A stretch of DNA of 64,000 bases from Pseudovirgaria hyperparasitica (GCF_010093815.1 NW_022985565.1:521924-585923); one strand, 5' to 3'. Shown: positions 21,320 through 32,221, counted from the stretch's first letter. The notes: generated by a model not told the origin, from the sequence alone. Numbers and translations: made by a program.

Positions 21320-22384
21320 ATGGTTACGTCTATGGGCACTCCGTCAGTAGGCGCAGACGATGAATGGTCGCCTCTTAGGTCGGTTATTGTTGGACGTGCC
21401 GGGCGAGCGTGCTTCCCGGCTGCTCCATTGCCGATGATAGATGCGACAATGCCTCGAGATCATATCCACCGCTTCCAGCCACAATCACTCTTTCCTCCCG
21501 ATATAATCGAAAAGGCCGAGGTCGAACTCGATTGCTTAGCCGATATCTTGCAGGATGCCGGCATTCGAGTTTACCGGCCTCCTGAAGACATCGATTGGTT
21601 GGCCAGTGGTGGATATACGGGCGCCATGCCTCGAGATGGCTTGATCACCATCGGTAATACGGTTATTGAAGCCTGCTTCGCCTGGCCATGTCGAGCAAGA
21701 GAGGTCGAGATGGCGTACGGGGGCATCCTCGAGCAGCTGACTGAGGAGGACAAGGGCGCTCAGGTCGTTCGACGAACAGCAGACACTCTTGCAGACACTC
21801 TACTCGACGATCTGAACACTAGAACACAGGGGCAGTGGATCATCAACAATAGCCGTCCTGCCTTCGACGCTGCAGATTTCATGCGCTTTGGAAAGGTCAT
21901 CCTGGGTCAATTGAGCCATGTCACAAACCAAGCAGGAGTAGACTATCTGCAGAAGCACATACCGTCAGGATACAGCATAGAGATATTAGCTGTAGACGAC
22001 CCGAATGCAATGCATATCGATGCCACGATATTACCATTGCGCGAAGGGCTCCTAGTGTATAACCCGAAGAAAGTTACGGAGTCTGCCTTGCGCGCCCATA
22101 AGGTCCTCGCAAACTGGGAGTTGGTTCCGTTTCCCTTCGTTCCACAAGAGCCCGAGGCGCCTCCTCTATTCATGACCAGTCCTTGGCTTGCACTCAATGC
22201 TCTTGTATTGGATGGACGTCGCATCATAGTAGAAGCCAGCGATGAACAGACGATAGACTTCTATTCAAGCCTGGGGATGACCTGTATTCCATGCCCTTTC
22301 AAACATGTAAATAGCATTGGTGGATCCTTCCATTGCGCCACGGTTGATTTGGTGAGGGGCATATATGCTACATTTGTAGGATGA
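21320..22384 (+). CDS. amidinotransferase-like enzyme (glycine/inosamine amidinotransferase family)
   Basis: One uninterrupted exon of 354 aa. The protein has the layout of arginine:glycine amidinotransferase and its bacterial relatives, which move the amidino group of arginine to an amine acceptor through a Cys-amidino intermediate. Visible active-site matches are FDAADFMRFGK (Asp183/Asp186), HIDATILPL (His232, Asp234) and GGSFHCAT with the catalytic Cys339 near the C terminus, plus the early DEWSPLRSVIVGRA segment. All three catalytic positions are therefore present, suggesting a live enzyme. The acceptor cannot be deduced: vertebrate enzymes use glycine, streptomycete enzymes use inosamine phosphate, and cyanobacterial ones act in guanidino toxin pathways. 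The gene lacks introns, unlike most neighbours. A second in-frame ATG at codon 5 exists. A short tandem repeat lies upstream. No partner pathway genes are visible nearby. Confidence 0.87.
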   Translation: MVTSMGTPSVGADDEWSPLRSVIVGRAGRACFPAAPLPMIDATMPRDHIHRFQPQSLFPPDIIEKAEVELDCLADILQDAGIRVYRPPEDIDWLASGGYTGAMPRDGLITIGNTVIEACFAWPCRAREVEMAYGGILEQLTEEDKGAQVVRRTADTLADTLLDDLNTRTQGQWIINNSRPAFDAADFMRFGKVILGQLSHVTNQAGVDYLQKHIPSGYSIEILAVDDPNAMHIDATILPLREGLLVYNPKKVTESALRAHKVLANWELVPFPFVPQEPEAPPLFMTSPWLALNALVLDGRRIIVEASDEQTIDFYSSLGMTCIPCPFKHVNSIGGSFHCATVDLVRGIYATFVG

Positions 22385-22657
22385 ACAAAAACTTTTTTGT
22401 AGTAAACAAAAGTCATTCTCATCTGGAAAACACTCTAAATCCGGCTAGCTGTGAACCCTCGTTCCTTCCCCCTACCCCGTTCCCGTTAGCCCCACCATGA
22501 CGTCGATCCGACGCAGACAACGAAATGAATAAGTTAATATAGTATAGGTACAGTCATCACGCGTCAACATCAAAAGGCAGTTCGAATAAAGATTATTCTG
22601 CAAATACATGCTCCCAGCTACAGTCAATTGACGTAAATCCAACAGAACATTCAGATC

Positions 22658-23774
22658 ATGGCGAACGCAAGCAGAAAAGAAATCCTGGGCAAAGTCTATA
22701 AGATGATCCCACCTATGCTTGAGAGCTTCCATAAAGGTACTTCGCTGCCTGTGACTCACTTCAAAGATCATGTACTCACTTTGTTGTTTGCACAGGCCAA
22801 CTAGGCCGCGTCGCTGTCATCGGCGGCAGCGAGGACTACACCGGCGCACCATACTTCTCCGCCATGGCCTCCGCAAAGCTCGGCTGCGACATGGTAAATC
22901 CATCCATCCCTTAGCGACCGCAATTACACAAGATCAGATCCTACTAGACCTCCCATGCTAACAACAGTCCCAGTCACACGTCATATGCGAGCCAGCCTCG
23001 GGCGCCGTCATCAAAAGCTACTCCCCAAACCTCATGGTGCACCCCTACATGCGCCAGTCGAAAAACGCATCATCCACCGAAACCCTCGACACGGTCGCCT
23101 CGAGCATAACCGCCATGCTACCACGCCTGCATGTGCTTGTTATAGGCCCAGGCCTGGGCCGCGACGCGCTGATGCAAGACACATGCGCGCGCGTCATCGA
23201 AGCAGCGCGGGCGGCGTCGATTCCGTTTGTGTTGGACGCCGACGGACTAATGCTAGCGACGGAGCGGCCGGAGCTGGTGCATGGGTACAAGGACTGTATC
23301 CTGACGCCGAACGTGGTGGAGTTTGGGCGGCTAGCGAAGAAGATGGGTGTGGATATGAAGGGTGATCCGACGACGCTGTGTGCGGCGCTGGCGAAGGCGT
23401 ATGGCGGCGTGACGATCATTCAGAAGGGGGCTGTGGATACGATATCGAACGGTGAGCATACGTTGGTGTCGGATGGCGAGGGTGGGGCGAAGAGGAGTGG
23501 GGGACAGGGTGATACTTTGACAGGGAGTCTTGCGACGTTACTTGCATACCGGAGTGCTTATCATGAAGGACTGTGGGACAATGGTGGAGAGATGGAGAGA
23601 TTGGAGACGTTGGCGCTGGCGGCGTACGGGGGAAGCGCGATTACGCGGGAGTGCTCGCGGCTGGCTTTCAAAGAGAAGGGGAGAAGTCTACAGGCTGGAG
23701 ACTTGACGGAGCATGTTCATCAAGCGTTTTTGAACGTGGTGGGCGAGCCAGGGACCTGTACTGAGAAGTTGTGA
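22658..23774 (+). CDS. ATP-dependent NAD(P)H-hydrate dehydratase
   Basis: Three exons (22658-22736, 22796-22893 and 22974-23774) give about 325 aa. The enzyme repairs damaged NADHX and NADPHX by ATP-driven dehydration. Family features are all present: [22 protein letters not shown] at the start of the ribokinase-like core, [29 protein letters not shown] and the nucleotide/catalytic [12 protein letters not shown] near residue 255, followed by [11 protein letters not shown]. The length equals that of fungal and animal orthologs (NNRD/CARKD). No obvious mitochondrial presequence precedes the core, so this copy may be cytosolic. The gene converges on TAF7 with about 220 bp between stops. The intron joins rebuild SFHKGQLGRV and LGCDMSHVICE, both typical of the family. 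Confidence 0.94.
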
Positions 23775-23997
23775 GCATAGTGCGAATGCTTGTCAAAATG
23801 TAAAATCATATCAGAAACAGCGACGAAGTGAGTGACGGGACAGCAAGATGCAAAGGAATTGCAACAATAGCCGCTCACTGGCGGTACAATATCTCTCTAA
23901 CTCTATGCAATCTTTGCATTGAAATATTATCTCCATTTAAACAGCCCTCTCAAGCATCTTGACCCTCGCGAGCTTTTGGTCTTACTTCCGTTAAAGA

Positions 23998-25647
23998 TCA
24001 CTCGTCTTCGCTTGTGCCTCTCAACGCTTTCTTCTTCACAGCTAGATCCTGTTTCAAGCTCAAGAGTTTCTGAGCAGCCCTCTTCCTGAGCAAAGGATTC
24101 TTCTGTTGCTCATGCTGGCTGTTGGCAATCTCGACTTCCTTCTCCAAATCGGCGACTTCCTCCATGAGCTGAGCCTGTTCTTGCTGCCTCGCCAGTTCAT
24201 CTTCATCCACCTCTTCATTCTCAGCGGCTCCGTCATCATCATCGTCGTCGTCATCGTCGTCATCTTGGTCGGTCCCATCGGTGCCACCAGGGGTACCTGC
24301 GGAGTCGCCAGGAGTTTCAGTTGTCGGAAGAGCGATGTTAGATGAGTCGCCCAGTGCGTGCAATGCAGCTTCATTCGCCGATACGGCCGTGATTGGCTCT
24401 TCTTGGTCGTCGTCGTTGCCCAGTTCGTTCATCATCTGCTCCATCATATCGTCGTCATCGTCATCCGCTTCCGCGTCAACATCAGCCATTCCAACAACCT
24501 CTCCATAAGCTTCACCACCCATCTCTTCATCAGCTTCCATGTCCATGTCGCCGTTGGCATCTTCGTCGGCGTCGGGACCGGAATCCTGGGCTTTTTCATC
24601 GGGGTCAATTGACTCATAGTCGGTTGTGCCGCCACTGGCACGTGCGGCCTCATCTGCCTGAATGAGTCGCTCGACTTCCTCTTCGACGGCTACAATGGTG
24701 CGGTAACTCACACGCTTGCGAAAGCGCCTTTTACGGACGTAATGCATCGGAGGTGTGAGGCCATGGGGATACTGGTATAGACCTTGAGTATCTGAGTCGT
24801 AGACCCTTTGAATCTCCGGGGGTAATTTGTAGTTTTGAACTTCTTTGTCGTCTTTTGCGGGTCCGAGGACTAAGAGCATTTGACTGATATCAGCACTTTT
24901 GTACCAGCCTTTTTTGTCCCAGCTTTTTGTGCCTTCGATGATACACGGTAGGTCTACGAGGATAGCAGCGTAGTAGTTGTTTCTTATCCGCACGCTCACA
25001 CGTCTCCCTTCCTTATCCCAGAATTTGAACGCCACATGAAAGCCTTCTCCAATTGTCCTTTCCTCTATCGCCTTGCGCAAGAGATCGCAGTCCTTTCCAG
25101 GCTCCATACGCAAGATGAGTTGTGACTCGATCGCAGGATCATCTTCCGCATCTTCAGCTTCACTGTCATAGCCCACTCCAAGAGGCCTCTCCGGTTTTTG
25201 TCCCTTGGCTTTAATGACCAACATTTTTGGTTGTGTCTCTTGCCGCTTGGGCTTTAATTTGAGTGATATTGAGGGTGTCCGTGAAAGTGTGCCCGGCCCA
25301 ACACCGGTAGCTGGTGAGGGTGGTATAATTATGCTCGGTCCTTTAGTCTTCGCCCGCTTTGGATTTGCGGCCTCGTCGCCATCGTGAGCACGTTTCTTCG
25401 ACTTTGCCGTAGGCGTACCGTCCGTGTCTTTTGTTCGTTTTGTATACTTTCTCTTTTGCTTTGGAGCTACAGAGTCTGTCAGAGCGGTGTTACCTGCCGA
25501 GGCAGCTGTTGCTGAGGCCGGCGCCCCTGGCTGTTTGAAGGTGATCTTGAGTGGTGCACTGCCTGGTGTCTGCGCGACGCTTCCAGGTGAGCCTGCACCT
25601 GTAGGAGTCGTGCCCGACGTATTGAGCTTTAGCTTCAGAGGAGCCAT
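23998..25647 (-). CDS. TAF7: TFIID subunit TAF7 (TAFII55)
   Basis: A single exon of 549 aa from the ATG at 25647. The TAFII55 N-terminal domain is clear: ESQLILRMEPGKDCDLLRKAI, then VSVRIRNNYYAAILVDLPCIIEGTK, GWYKSADISQMLLVLGP and the LTPPMHYVRKRRFRKR box that defines TAF7. It is preceded by a low-complexity basic region with nuclear-localisation-like KQKRKYTKRTK and KSKKR, and followed by a very acidic tail with runs of Asp coded by GAT/GAC repeats (about 24230-24265 and 24440-24465). A coiled-coil end (MEEVADLEKEVEIANSQ) closes the protein. TAF7 works in TFIID and checks TAF1 acetyltransferase activity. The frame is open 33 codons further upstream, but the ATG at 25647 (MAPLKLKLN) fits fungal orthologs. 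It is divergent from PWP1, with about 260 bp between starts. Confidence 0.93.
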   Translation of the reverse strand: MAPLKLKLNTSGTTPTGAGSPGSVAQTPGSAPLKITFKQPGAPASATAASAGNTALTDSVAPKQKRKYTKRTKDTDGTPTAKSKKRAHDGDEAANPKRAKTKGPSIIIPPSPATGVGPGTLSRTPSISLKLKPKRQETQPKMLVIKAKGQKPERPLGVGYDSEAEDAEDDPAIESQLILRMEPGKDCDLLRKAIEERTIGEGFHVAFKFWDKEGRRVSVRIRNNYYAAILVDLPCIIEGTKSWDKKGWYKSADISQMLLVLGPAKDDKEVQNYKLPPEIQRVYDSDTQGLYQYPHGLTPPMHYVRKRRFRKRVSYRTIVAVEEEVERLIQADEAARASGGTTDYESIDPDEKAQDSGPDADEDANGDMDMEADEEMGGEAYGEVVGMADVDAEADDDDDDMMEQMMNELGNDDDQEEPITAVSANEAALHALGDSSNIALPTTETPGDSAGTPGGTDGTDQDDDDDDDDDDDGAAENEEVDEDELARQQEQAQLMEEVADLEKEVEIANSQHEQQKNPLLRKRAAQKLLSLKQDLAVKKKALRGTSEDE

Positions 25648-25905
25648 CTTGGTCTTTGGTCGTCCGTATGACCACTCAGCAGGAAGGTTTTGATATGACG
25701 TGAAATGATGAGATAGGTTTGAATGAAGTGTGAACGCGAACGGCAAGTAAAGTGGATCGCGCCCAGCGTTGCCAAGGCTGGCTTGTGATTTCGAGGTGGC
25801 CCGAGCGGGTGCGCTAGAGGAATCTACGTCAATTAGTGAAAAAGTTTATGGATGGTCAAAAATATATTCCGACTTGCGCAATAATTAGTTTAGACGTGTA
25901 CCTCC

Positions 25906-27615
25906 ATGTCTATGATTACAGCAACAACGTGGGTGCCGCGCGGACATGCGGCGCCCTTCCCCAACAAATATGAATTCGACGAGGAGGAATATAATCGCAT
26001 TGCAGAAATGGCAAAATTACAGCTAGATGATGCCAAAGAGGATTTGGCAGAAGCAGAGGAACAGAATTTGGAGGCGAGTGAAGAGCAAATGGATACAGAG
26101 GAGAAGCCAAAGAGCAAAAAGAAGAGCAAGGGCGACAAATCGAATGGCGCATCAGAGAAGGACGAGTATGCTGAGCCACCCGTGGACCACATATTGTAGT
26201 AATAGTATCACTGACATGCTGATAGAGATCTCGATGACGATCTGAAAGAATACGATCTCGAACACTACGATGACGACGAGGAGGATCGAGAAGGAGACGG
26301 CGACACCATGGGTATGTTTGGCAACATAAAAAAGCTAGTCTACCACGAGTCCAACGCCGACGATCCCTACATTACGCTGAAAGATGACCCTGAAGATGAC
26401 GAAGATCGGGAAGAGCTGCAGATTTTGGCAACAGACAATCTGGTCCTTGCCGCGCGAATAGACGACGAAGTTGCTCATCTGGAAGTCTATGTCTATGAAG
26501 ATGAAGCCGACAACCTTTACGTCCACCACGATATCATGCTGCCCGCTATACCGCTGGCTGTGGAGTGGCTAGACGTCCCGGTTGGTAAAGGGGCATCAAG
26601 TGTTGAGAACGCCAAAGGTAACTATGTCGCTATTGGCACGATGGATCCGGACATCGAGCTGTGGGACCTCGACACTATCGACTGCATGTATCCGAATGCC
26701 ATTCTTGGCGAGGGCAACAGCAGCAACACGAAGAACAGTACGACACCCAAGAAGAAAAAGAAGAAGTCCAAAAAGCCAAACGACACACACCACGTCGACG
26801 CCGTCCTCTCCCTCGCTGCCAACCGCTCTCACCGCAACCTCCTCGCCTCGTCCTCCGCCGACACCACCCTCAAGCTCTGGGACCTCTCCACCACCACCTG
26901 CGCCCACTCCTACACCCACCACACCGACAAAGTATGCACCCTCGCCTGGAACCCCAATACCCCAACAGTCCTCCTCTCCGGCTCCTACGATCGCACTGTC
27001 GTCGCCTCGGACATGCGCGCCCCGACCGCCACACCCCCGCGCTGGGGCGTGGAATCCGATGTCGAGACAGTGAAATGGGACCCGCACGCCGAGCACACAT
27101 TTTACGTCACCACCGAGTCCGGCATGGTGCACTACTTCGATGCCCGCGTCGCGCCCAGCACACCCGCGAAGTCAAAACCCCTCTGGACTCTACAAGCCCA
27201 CGAGGACGCCGTTGCCTCGTTCGATGTCAACCCCGTGATCCCAGGGTTCCTGGCCACGGGCTCGGCGGACAAGACAGTTAAGCTGTGGAACGTGCATCCG
27301 GAGACGGGACCGAGCATGGTTGTCAGCCGCGACGTCGGCGTGGGCAAGGTGTTTGCAACGAGCTTTGCGCCGGATGCGGAGGTTGGGTTTCGGCTTGCTG
27401 TGGCGGGGAGTCAGGGGGCGGTGCAGATCTGGGATACAAGTACGAATGCTGGGGTGAGACGTGCGTTCGCGAGCAGGGTTGCGCCGTTGAAGGAAGGCGT
27501 CGAGGTCAAGGAGCGGATGGTCGGTGTTGCGGAGAGCGATAGTGATAGCGAGAGCGGGAGTGATGAGGAAGATGAAGGAGCGCAGGACGGGTGGGAGAGT
27601 ATGGACGAGGACTAG
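25906..27615 (+). CDS. PWP1: WD-repeat ribosome-biogenesis protein PWP1
   Basis: Two exons (25906-26195 and 26226-27615) around a tiny 30 bp intron (GTAGTA...GATAG); the join reads VDHILDLDDDLKEYDLEHYD, the standard PWP1 sequence. The product is 559 aa. The N terminus has TTWVPRGHAAPFPNKYEFDEEE, unmistakable for PWP1, then an acidic/lysine-rich part and the conserved DPYITLKDD with EEL.I..TDNL. WD repeats follow, with GTMDPDIELWDLD, SSSADTTLKLWDL, SGSYDRTVVASD and GSADKTVKLWN. The tail is Ser/Asp/Glu-rich. PWP1 is nucleolar and acts in 60S ribosome assembly and rDNA transcription. Regulation is likely shared with divergent TAF7 through the short common promoter. The intron is at the lower size limit but the phase demands it. 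Confidence 0.94.
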
Positions 27616-28791
27616 ATATATAAAGAGAGGAAATCAAAAGTTCAATTGATACCCGCTGTTAGTTCTCAGCATACTACTACCTACGTATTAGATGTTGTGA
27701 ACGTGAAACGACACATGGTATATGAGGACGTAGCCCCTGGACGACTAGAGCCGTATGCTCGAGCAGAATACAGAGAGTTTATAGGGGTCAGAACGGCGCG
27801 AAGCAACTGAATCTTACGGTACGGCGTTTCCAATTGTATACCAGACTTTGTGAATCTAATATGCTTCCAGTACATGCTAATTCTATTTACAGAACCCCTA
27901 TCCTAAAGTGTGATATCTTTCAAGATGGATGCACATCCTCCCTCGCCATACACTACCAATCCTAGAGACGGCGTCATACAATATCATTACTGTCTCACTG
28001 CCGCGAGGGTCCTGTTCACCTTTGCAGCACACGACACCCTAACCCCATTCAGCCCAAACGGTCAATGCACCCAATCGCGTCCCGACTCAAGCAACCCTTG
28101 ACAATAGCAACGCGCTCTGACTGGCCTGCTGCGTTCAAAGAGGGAAATACGCTAACAAGGTCGTCGAAGCTGCAATTTGCCCCGCGGGAATTATGCGTGG
28201 AGGCGTGGGCACGACTACGTTCATTGTGGGCCGTGGGTCCAGTTGGGTATGGTGTCCAAGGATTTTATATTCACTTGAGTTGAGACTGTGCGACAGAAGG
28301 TGACCATCGGATAGATGATTGGTCAGAGGCGGTTGCTCGTCTGGATTCACAGTCGTCTAAGCGTCGAAGGTCTCGATAAGCGGGGTTTTGCTGCATTTCT
28401 CGAATCGAGTGTTTTGAGGTGGAATCCGACAGTATCTCACTTAGATATCATTCTTTGTGTGCCCTGAGCAGTGAGGACGGTGGTTACACGAGGTCAACAG
28501 CCAGCCAAGGGATGGCAAGGCAGCACCGGTTGCAGCTTCCGTGAGCAAACACATTTTTAACACCAGCCGACCTAGATTCACACGCCTCAATGCTCTTGCG
28601 TCTCCTTTCACTGTCGTGCGATGTCGTGTATTCAGTTTTCAACCCACGTAGCCTGTTCCATATATCGCAAGCTACGTCCATCCAGGTGACCTCGAAGTGA
28701 ACAGAGCCCATCAGTCATAACACCTGAATTCACCACAATCCATCGCGACTTGGTCCCTGCGTCTCCATGGGCCGACGTGTCCGACGAGTAT
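27616..28791. other. gene-free region
   Basis: About 1.2 kb between PWP1 and the APH-like gene. Short frames on both strands show no domain. The last few hundred bases should hold the promoter or an unseen 5' exon of the APH-like gene, whose frame remains open upstream. Confidence 0.4.
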
Positions 28792-30219
28792 ATGAGGCAG
28801 AATCGCCTCGTTCATGGCTCCCAGCCTCCTACACAGCGCACAATGATAGTCCGAGCATTTCCACCTGCCATGTCATGTGAGAGTCCATTCAGTCCAGTGA
28901 ACGATAGCGAACTGCCGACGCTTATGCCTATTCCGCAAGAGCCTAAGATCCGCCCTCCAGATCCCATTGACACAGAACCGCCGGATAAGGGATCGCTTTT
29001 CGTTCCACCGTCCCCCTTGTCGACGAAACGCCCTTCGCCGCCTCAGTCACCACTTCGCTCTGCCGATTTGATCTATGAAGACGATGTACTTGGTCCGCAG
29101 GACATGCTCGCCGATGAAGAGCTCTTTACAGCAAATCCCCAGCACATTGCATCCAGTTTATTACCGAGTCCACTTCCCCTCAGTGGCGGCCTCTGCGGTT
29201 ACCAACCGCCAATACCGCAAAACACGCATTGCCCTGTGTACCGCCGCTGTTTAGTGCGACCAGAGATGCACGCTTCAGATGGCGTATGGGACGGGAACGC
29301 TTGGCAGGGCACACGCGGCGAGGACATCCCAACGACGATGATCTGGGCCAGACCGGGAATGACACCACCAGCCGAAGTTGCGGAGTTCTGGGAAAGGCTC
29401 TTGTCCATGGTGGATATTGGGCAGCAGCAGCCGGATCCGGCATGGATGAGCAAGTCGCGCTTCACGCATGCAGGATGGGAACAGTACGATGACAACGTCA
29501 TGCGCGGCCAGGACGATATGTACAAGATCCGTGATGGGCGTGGGAACGCGAGTCGAGATATATTTGCATTGGGAGGCCTGATCATCAAGAGTAACCATCG
29601 GCGGATAGGTGACAAAGAGGATCCCCTGGAGTGGAAATATGAGCGTGATGATTCCCGGGAGGTCAATGTACGCGCGTTGATTCATCGCTATGCGCCATTG
29701 GTCGCGCAGCATATGCCTCCGCCACGTTTGTATTTTGCGGGGTTGCTCAAGGGAAAGAATGTGTTGGTCTTGGAACGCATCAAGGGCACCAGCGTAGGCC
29801 GGTTGATACCAAGGATCAAAAGCCATGAGCTGGAGTGGATCCGCGAGATTTTGCGAGCCGCTATTAGTCTGCTTATGATTCCCGCCGCCAACAATCCAGG
29901 TGTGTTTCTGATGCATAACGAGCTTCTGCCACACAACGTCTTTATGAAATTTGGCACGGTGGATATATACGGCCATCAATCCATCAAGTATACGTTGGAT
30001 CCTCACGAGCCATTGCCGACGAACCTTGGACTTGCTGGTTTGATTGATTGGAAAGAGCTCGTATGGGCAGAGCCGCAATCGTGTATTGGAAAGCATCAGC
30101 TGACCTTCATGGGTGGATGGCCCGGGGCGGAATTGGAGTTACGGGAGAATGCGTCGGAGGCAGAGAAGAAGACAAAGATCTGGCATGACTTGTACGCCGG
30201 GCTATCCGATGGGACATGA
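28792..30219 (+). CDS. APH-like (aminoglycoside phosphotransferase fold) protein, possibly inactive
   Basis: One long exon, about 475 aa from the first in-frame ATG at 28792. The frame is open upstream without ATG, so a 5' exon is possible. The first 170 residues are Pro-rich and disordered. The rest resembles fungal APH-fold kinases: DIFALGGLIIKSNH with a Lys in the beta-3 position, EVNVRALIHRYAP as the helix C, LVLERIKGTSVGRL, and at the catalytic loop MHNELLPHNVFM followed by LAGLIDWKELVWAEP. Active members have HGDL.P.N in the loop and a D of the IDW type. Here the loop reads HNEL, so the catalytic Asp is replaced by Glu, while the metal-binding Asp of IDW remains. It may be a pseudokinase or have changed chemistry. 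Substrate unknown. Confidence 0.72.
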   Translation: MRQNRLVHGSQPPTQRTMIVRAFPPAMSCESPFSPVNDSELPTLMPIPQEPKIRPPDPIDTEPPDKGSLFVPPSPLSTKRPSPPQSPLRSADLIYEDDVLGPQDMLADEELFTANPQHIASSLLPSPLPLSGGLCGYQPPIPQNTHCPVYRRCLVRPEMHASDGVWDGNAWQGTRGEDIPTTMIWARPGMTPPAEVAEFWERLLSMVDIGQQQPDPAWMSKSRFTHAGWEQYDDNVMRGQDDMYKIRDGRGNASRDIFALGGLIIKSNHRRIGDKEDPLEWKYERDDSREVNVRALIHRYAPLVAQHMPPPRLYFAGLLKGKNVLVLERIKGTSVGRLIPRIKSHELEWIREILRAAISLLMIPAANNPGVFLMHNELLPHNVFMKFGTVDIYGHQSIKYTLDPHEPLPTNLGLAGLIDWKELVWAEPQSCIGKHQLTFMGGWPGAELELRENASEAEKKTKIWHDLYAGLSDGT

Positions 30220-30346
30220 TGCTACGACATATCCATATCGTGTCACATTGCGGAATCTTCGGATACTCGTAGTGGTGTGATATATCTTTTGGAAAATGGC
30301 GTTTGTTGGACAGCATAGCTGAACAATTATCGCCTTCATAGAATGT

Positions 30347-31945
30347 TCAATCTATTTCGTTACCTTGAAATCTTGGAAGCAGCGCGACGTTCCAACCACG
30401 AAAGACCTGACTCTTCACTGGGAGAATGTTTTTGCTTTCTTCTAGCGCGCCTTGCAGCTCCACATATAATCTCGATGGGATTCTGACTTCTTCGACCGAC
30501 GTACTCTCGACGTCCTCTCCAGTCTGAGTGACAAAATCCTGCCAGAATACCTTCATCGCGCGGGTGGGATCCAGGCGTTCAGAATTTGGGGGTTGATATG
30601 AAGATGAGAATGTTAAGTCTGGCGTGAAGATCCAAAGGAGCAAGCCAGACATTGAAGTATTGGCTGTGTCGTGTACAGCTATTTTGCGAACGCCTTGGTT
30701 TTCAATCGTGAAGAGAAAGAGTGCCGAGATCCATTTCACTATGGCATGATTGCCTGGCGGGAGATTGGTGTCGAATGGCATGTAGGAGAGGGCCCATTTC
30801 CAGACACGATATCCATCCGCTCGCTCGTCTACCATGCCGACTTCGGCTGCGCATTGCTTACAATGTAATGTGTTGTCGGGCTTAGTCTGGTCCGCTCAGC
30901 ATGGGTGACAACATACTGTCCGTTGATCATAACAGGCTATCAGACTTGAAACAATGAAGGACGTTTGATGTATTGATATGGATGATACATGGCACTGAGT
31001 GTGTCTTGACTAAAATCCATCTGAGCCCAAGACTGGGGACTTGATGAGTGCAATCGCGCAAGACGAGGCATGCTGCTGAACGAAGTAACCCATCACACCT
31101 GCGCGGAGGGTAGACCGCGTAAAGCAGTTGGTGCGTTCGCTTTAGGACGTTTGTATCGATGACCGAACCATGGAGGAAACGAGAGGCCAACTTCTTGACG
31201 CCCACAGTTGCATGATGTAGTGAAAGTAGTGATGAGAATACGAGAGTTGTAGAAGACTGTGAAAGCTTACCTTGATAGAACGACAGTCGTCACTGGCGAG
31301 TAGGAAGTATGCGATATCTACGAAACCCATACCTCCAATGGCTTGGATTTTGCTACCTGCCGCATATCCCTTGGTGTGAACAGCTTCGTCGTGAATTCCG
31401 TCCTCAGTGTCAGGCTTGTGACAATGCCAGAAGTCCATCATCTCTGCCCAGTTTTCGTTTGGTAAGTCTTTCCAGAGAGTGATAGTATCCTCAGGCGGTG
31501 CTATACTCTTCACGCTCCCGGAAGATGGCGAGTTGTTCAGGACAGCGGTTCCACAGTTCCGACAGCTGAACTTGCCTCGTCTCCTCACAAGACTCGGAGC
31601 TGACCACGGCACCCAATTGTCTTCCTGGAGTGCACCATTCTTGGCGGGAGAGTCTTTGATAAGATGACTCCTATGGTTGTGCTCTTCAAGCATCAGGCGT
31701 AGCTGTAAATCTTTCGTCGCCTGTTTTGGAAGCTCGAGAACGGCATTTGCACCGCCTTCGATTGCTTTCGGGAGATGAATGGTGGCAGAAACCTCTTCAT
31801 GACTGAGCGTGAGGGTTGTAGCATCAGCTGAGATCTTCGCCTTGGTTAGCGGAGTACTTTCTGTCGACAAGGAAGCGGTGAGAGTAAGTGTGCGAATGTT
31901 GAGCAGATGCTCCGCATACAGCTGGACGATAGGTTCAGAGGTCAT
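30347..31945 (-). CDS. E2-binding HECT-like protein, UBE3D family
   Basis: Two exons (31945-31271 and 30886-30347) give about 404 aa. The family signature NENWAEMMDFWHCHKPD is present, together with KFSCRNCG (first CxxC), TLHCKQCAAEVG (second CxxC) and, near the C terminus, MKVFWQDFVTQ. These proteins bind ubiquitin-conjugating enzymes; the human member UBE3D ubiquitinates cyclin B in vitro, and fungal ones are uncharacterised. Joining the GTAAGC donor after SIK directly to the acceptor GACCAG gives a frame-true SIKTKPDNTLHC and leaves an intron of 384 bp, unusually long for this window. A 92-codon open frame inside that intron could be an extra exon, but it has no family match. The C-terminal part follows the expected spacing. 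Confidence 0.82.
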
Positions 31946-32221
31946 TGATGGTGATCTGCAGATGTGAGAGTACCTGAAGTCCCTCTACAGCATGTAAGAT
32001 TATTATTTATCCTGTGGAACATAGTAGCGAGTAAACACGTAACCTTGTCTACTCCAACGGGTGCGTGTTCGAGCAACCCGGATGAAGGATGTAGACAGTC
32101 GAAATGTTTAGCCGAAGTTTAAGCGTTTATATGCTCCAGGTGTTCGTTTGAGAGCTATCTGGCGCGGCTTGACGAACGAACAAGTCGCATTTCTCTTCGA
32201 CCATTCTTCTCTGTTGTGACC

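Noticed and set aside
1-22657. A complete secondary-metabolite cluster in the accessory region
   Set aside because: There are reductases and a regulator but no polyketide synthase, peptide synthetase or terpene synthase in the window.
26596-27281. Long open frames overlapping PWP1 on both strands
   Set aside because: They arise from GC-rich codon use of the PWP1 exon; only the PWP1 frame has WD repeats.
30927-31205. 92-codon open frame as an exon of the UBE3D-like gene
   Set aside because: It has no match to the family, and a direct join across it is phase-true and restores conserved sequence.
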